Assembly (NCBI GenBank): GCA_017416705.1
Contig: JAFQBG010000009.1
Span: 1 to 64,000 of the forward strand
DNA length: 64,000 nt
DNA from: Bacteroidaceae bacterium
Lineage (GTDB): Bacteria > Bacteroidota > Bacteroidia > Bacteroidales > Bacteroidaceae
Direction: 5' to 3'
Part shown: positions 63,325 through 64,000 of the stretch, one piece after another
Position numbering within the stretch: the first letter of the stretch is position 1
How the letters are laid out: every line of letters starts with the position of its first letter
Program-made: the position numbers and the translations under genes
The notes under the pieces: generated by a model
What the model saw: the letters and a program-made list of their open reading frames with translations, nothing else
What the model was told of the DNA's origin: nothing
The model's database searches: none

Positions 63325-64000
63325 ACGGTATCGACCAAGACACTCGAAAAACTGCAAGTGTCTAACATTTCAAAGGCCCTTGAAGGAACAGCCCCCGGTG
63401 TTCAGGTGGCAATGCAGAGCGGACAGCCCGGTAGCGATGCCACAATTCGCGTTCGCGGTATCGGTTCTATAAATGCGGGTGCCAGCGCGTTGCTCGTTGT
63501 CGATGGTATGCCCTACGATGGCAGTCTGTCGGCTATCAATCCTGCCGATATCGAGCGTATGGACGTGCTTAAAGACGCGTCTTCTACTGCTCTTTACGGT
63601 TCGCGTGCTGCCAATGGTGTCATCATGATTACAACCAAAAAAGGTAACGCTAAAAAATCGAAGGTTACTTTCGAGGCTCGCTACGGTGTCAACGAGCGTG
63701 GTATAGACGAGTATGATATCATGAAGGACCCCGGTATGTACATGCTCACCTATTGGAACGTTCTTAAAAACCAAACAGGCTCGGGCGAGGCTGCATCGAA
63801 CGGTTTGTACGGCGACTTGGGCTACAACCCCTATATATGTGCCAACAATGCCATTGTAGATGCCAACGGTAATCTTACCACTGCTCCCTTGCGCTATCGC
63901 GACGATTGGGCAAAAGAGGCTTTCGACGATGGAAAACGTCAGGAATACAATGTGACCGTTCAGGGTGGTAACGACCGTTCTACACACTTTGTATCGGTTG
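62944..64000 (+). CDS. SusC/RagA-family transporter, cut by the window end
   Basis: The first 352 codons are present and open to the edge. Signal peptide, regulatory-like domain and TonB-box region (LDEVMVVAYGT) are almost identical to the neighbour at 58954. From about residue 120 the plug diverges (GAFTGSSATVSTKTLEK against SAFTGSASVIKAEKIEQ), but family motifs remain (LKDASSTALYGSRAANGVIMITTKKG). It is a different transporter sharing an N-terminal module, pointing away from the first operon. A susD partner would be expected beyond the window. Confidence 0.93.
   Translation, partial: MKKRVLFLLTFILLGMGWAAAQTGDITGIVYSESDGEPVIGASVWVIQDGTSLGASTDIEGKFTISNVPASATLLRVSYVGMATQEVKILRGKTMKIVLVEDGVSLDEVMVVAYGTTKKGAFTGSSATVSTKTLEKLQVSNISKALEGTAPGVQVAMQSGQPGSDATIRVRGIGSINAGASALLVVDGMPYDGSLSAINPADIERMDVLKDASSTALYGSRAANGVIMITTKKGNAKKSKVTFEARYGVNERGIDEYDIMKDPGMYMLTYWNVLKNQTGSGEAASNGLYGDLGYNPYICANNAIVDANGNLTTAPLRYRDDWAKEAFDDGKRQEYNVTVQGGNDRSTHFVSV

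Noticed and set aside
62944-64000. Second susC as a truncated pseudogene
   Set aside because: The frame is intact to the edge of the window, so the truncation is only the window boundary.

Overview
The window comes from a member of the Bacteroidales. Promoters repeatedly show the Bacteroidota -7 box TAnnTTTG, three of them with TTTG exactly 20 bases upstream. Shine-Dalgarno sequences are weak, SusC/SusD outer-membrane genes are present, one secreted enzyme ends in a type IX secretion sorting domain, and the housekeeping proteins (type 2 IleRS, LspA followed by a DUF4296 lipoprotein, DUF4301, DUF1573, DUF2027-Smr) are typical of the order. The sorting domain argues against Bacteroides itself. 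The family cannot be fixed from the sequence. No rRNA, tRNA, CRISPR array, insertion sequence or prophage was recognised.

Layout. 1-5.4 kb: a repeat array, an acyltransferase-type membrane protein, trmO, and an operon of nucleotidyltransferase, Wzi-like protein and small lipoprotein. 5.6-13.4 kb: a tightly packed eight-gene minus-strand operon (UDP-glucuronate decarboxylase, lysS, gpsA, pgi, HAD phosphatase, prmC, recX, comF). 13.6-22.3 kb: a coiled-coil membrane protein with valS, then mazG with a flavin reductase, queA, a DNA glycosylase-like protein and a TrmH-type methyltransferase. 22.3-27.8 kb: a 1276-residue GH85 endoglycosidase and gdhA. 28.4-35.7 kb: a sugar-kinase/RapZ-C fusion, then an operon of ileS, DksA-like, lspA, DUF4296 and a small protein. 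35.7-37.8 kb: a second copy of the Wzi/lipoprotein pair. 38-48.8 kb: an anion transporter, LysR regulator, acyl-ACP thioesterase, DUF1573, a RelA-type ppGpp synthetase, DUF4301, LPS kinase, DMT transporter and fabG. 49-55.7 kb: groES/groEL, Nudix, DUF2027-Smr and an M20 peptidase. 56.4-64 kb: a susC-susD-lipoprotein operon divergent from a second susC that runs off the window.

The main non-coding signals are two. First, a family of short palindromes with a two-base centre sits about 20-23 bases upstream of the -7 box of several genes, where the -33 element should be. Its stems change in both arms together between copies, and around 20.2-20.6 and 28.0-28.4 kb it is expanded into arrays that share a 160-base block of successive palindromes. 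Second, the two divergent susC genes carry an inverted repeat with 97 perfectly matching bases covering the leaders and signal-peptide codons, and only the minus-strand gene has a good -7 box. This arrangement would allow inversion or gene conversion of the promoter segment.

Convergent genes are usually separated by long, near-perfect hairpins. One of them is built from the last codons of the gene upstream and the stop codon of the facing gene.
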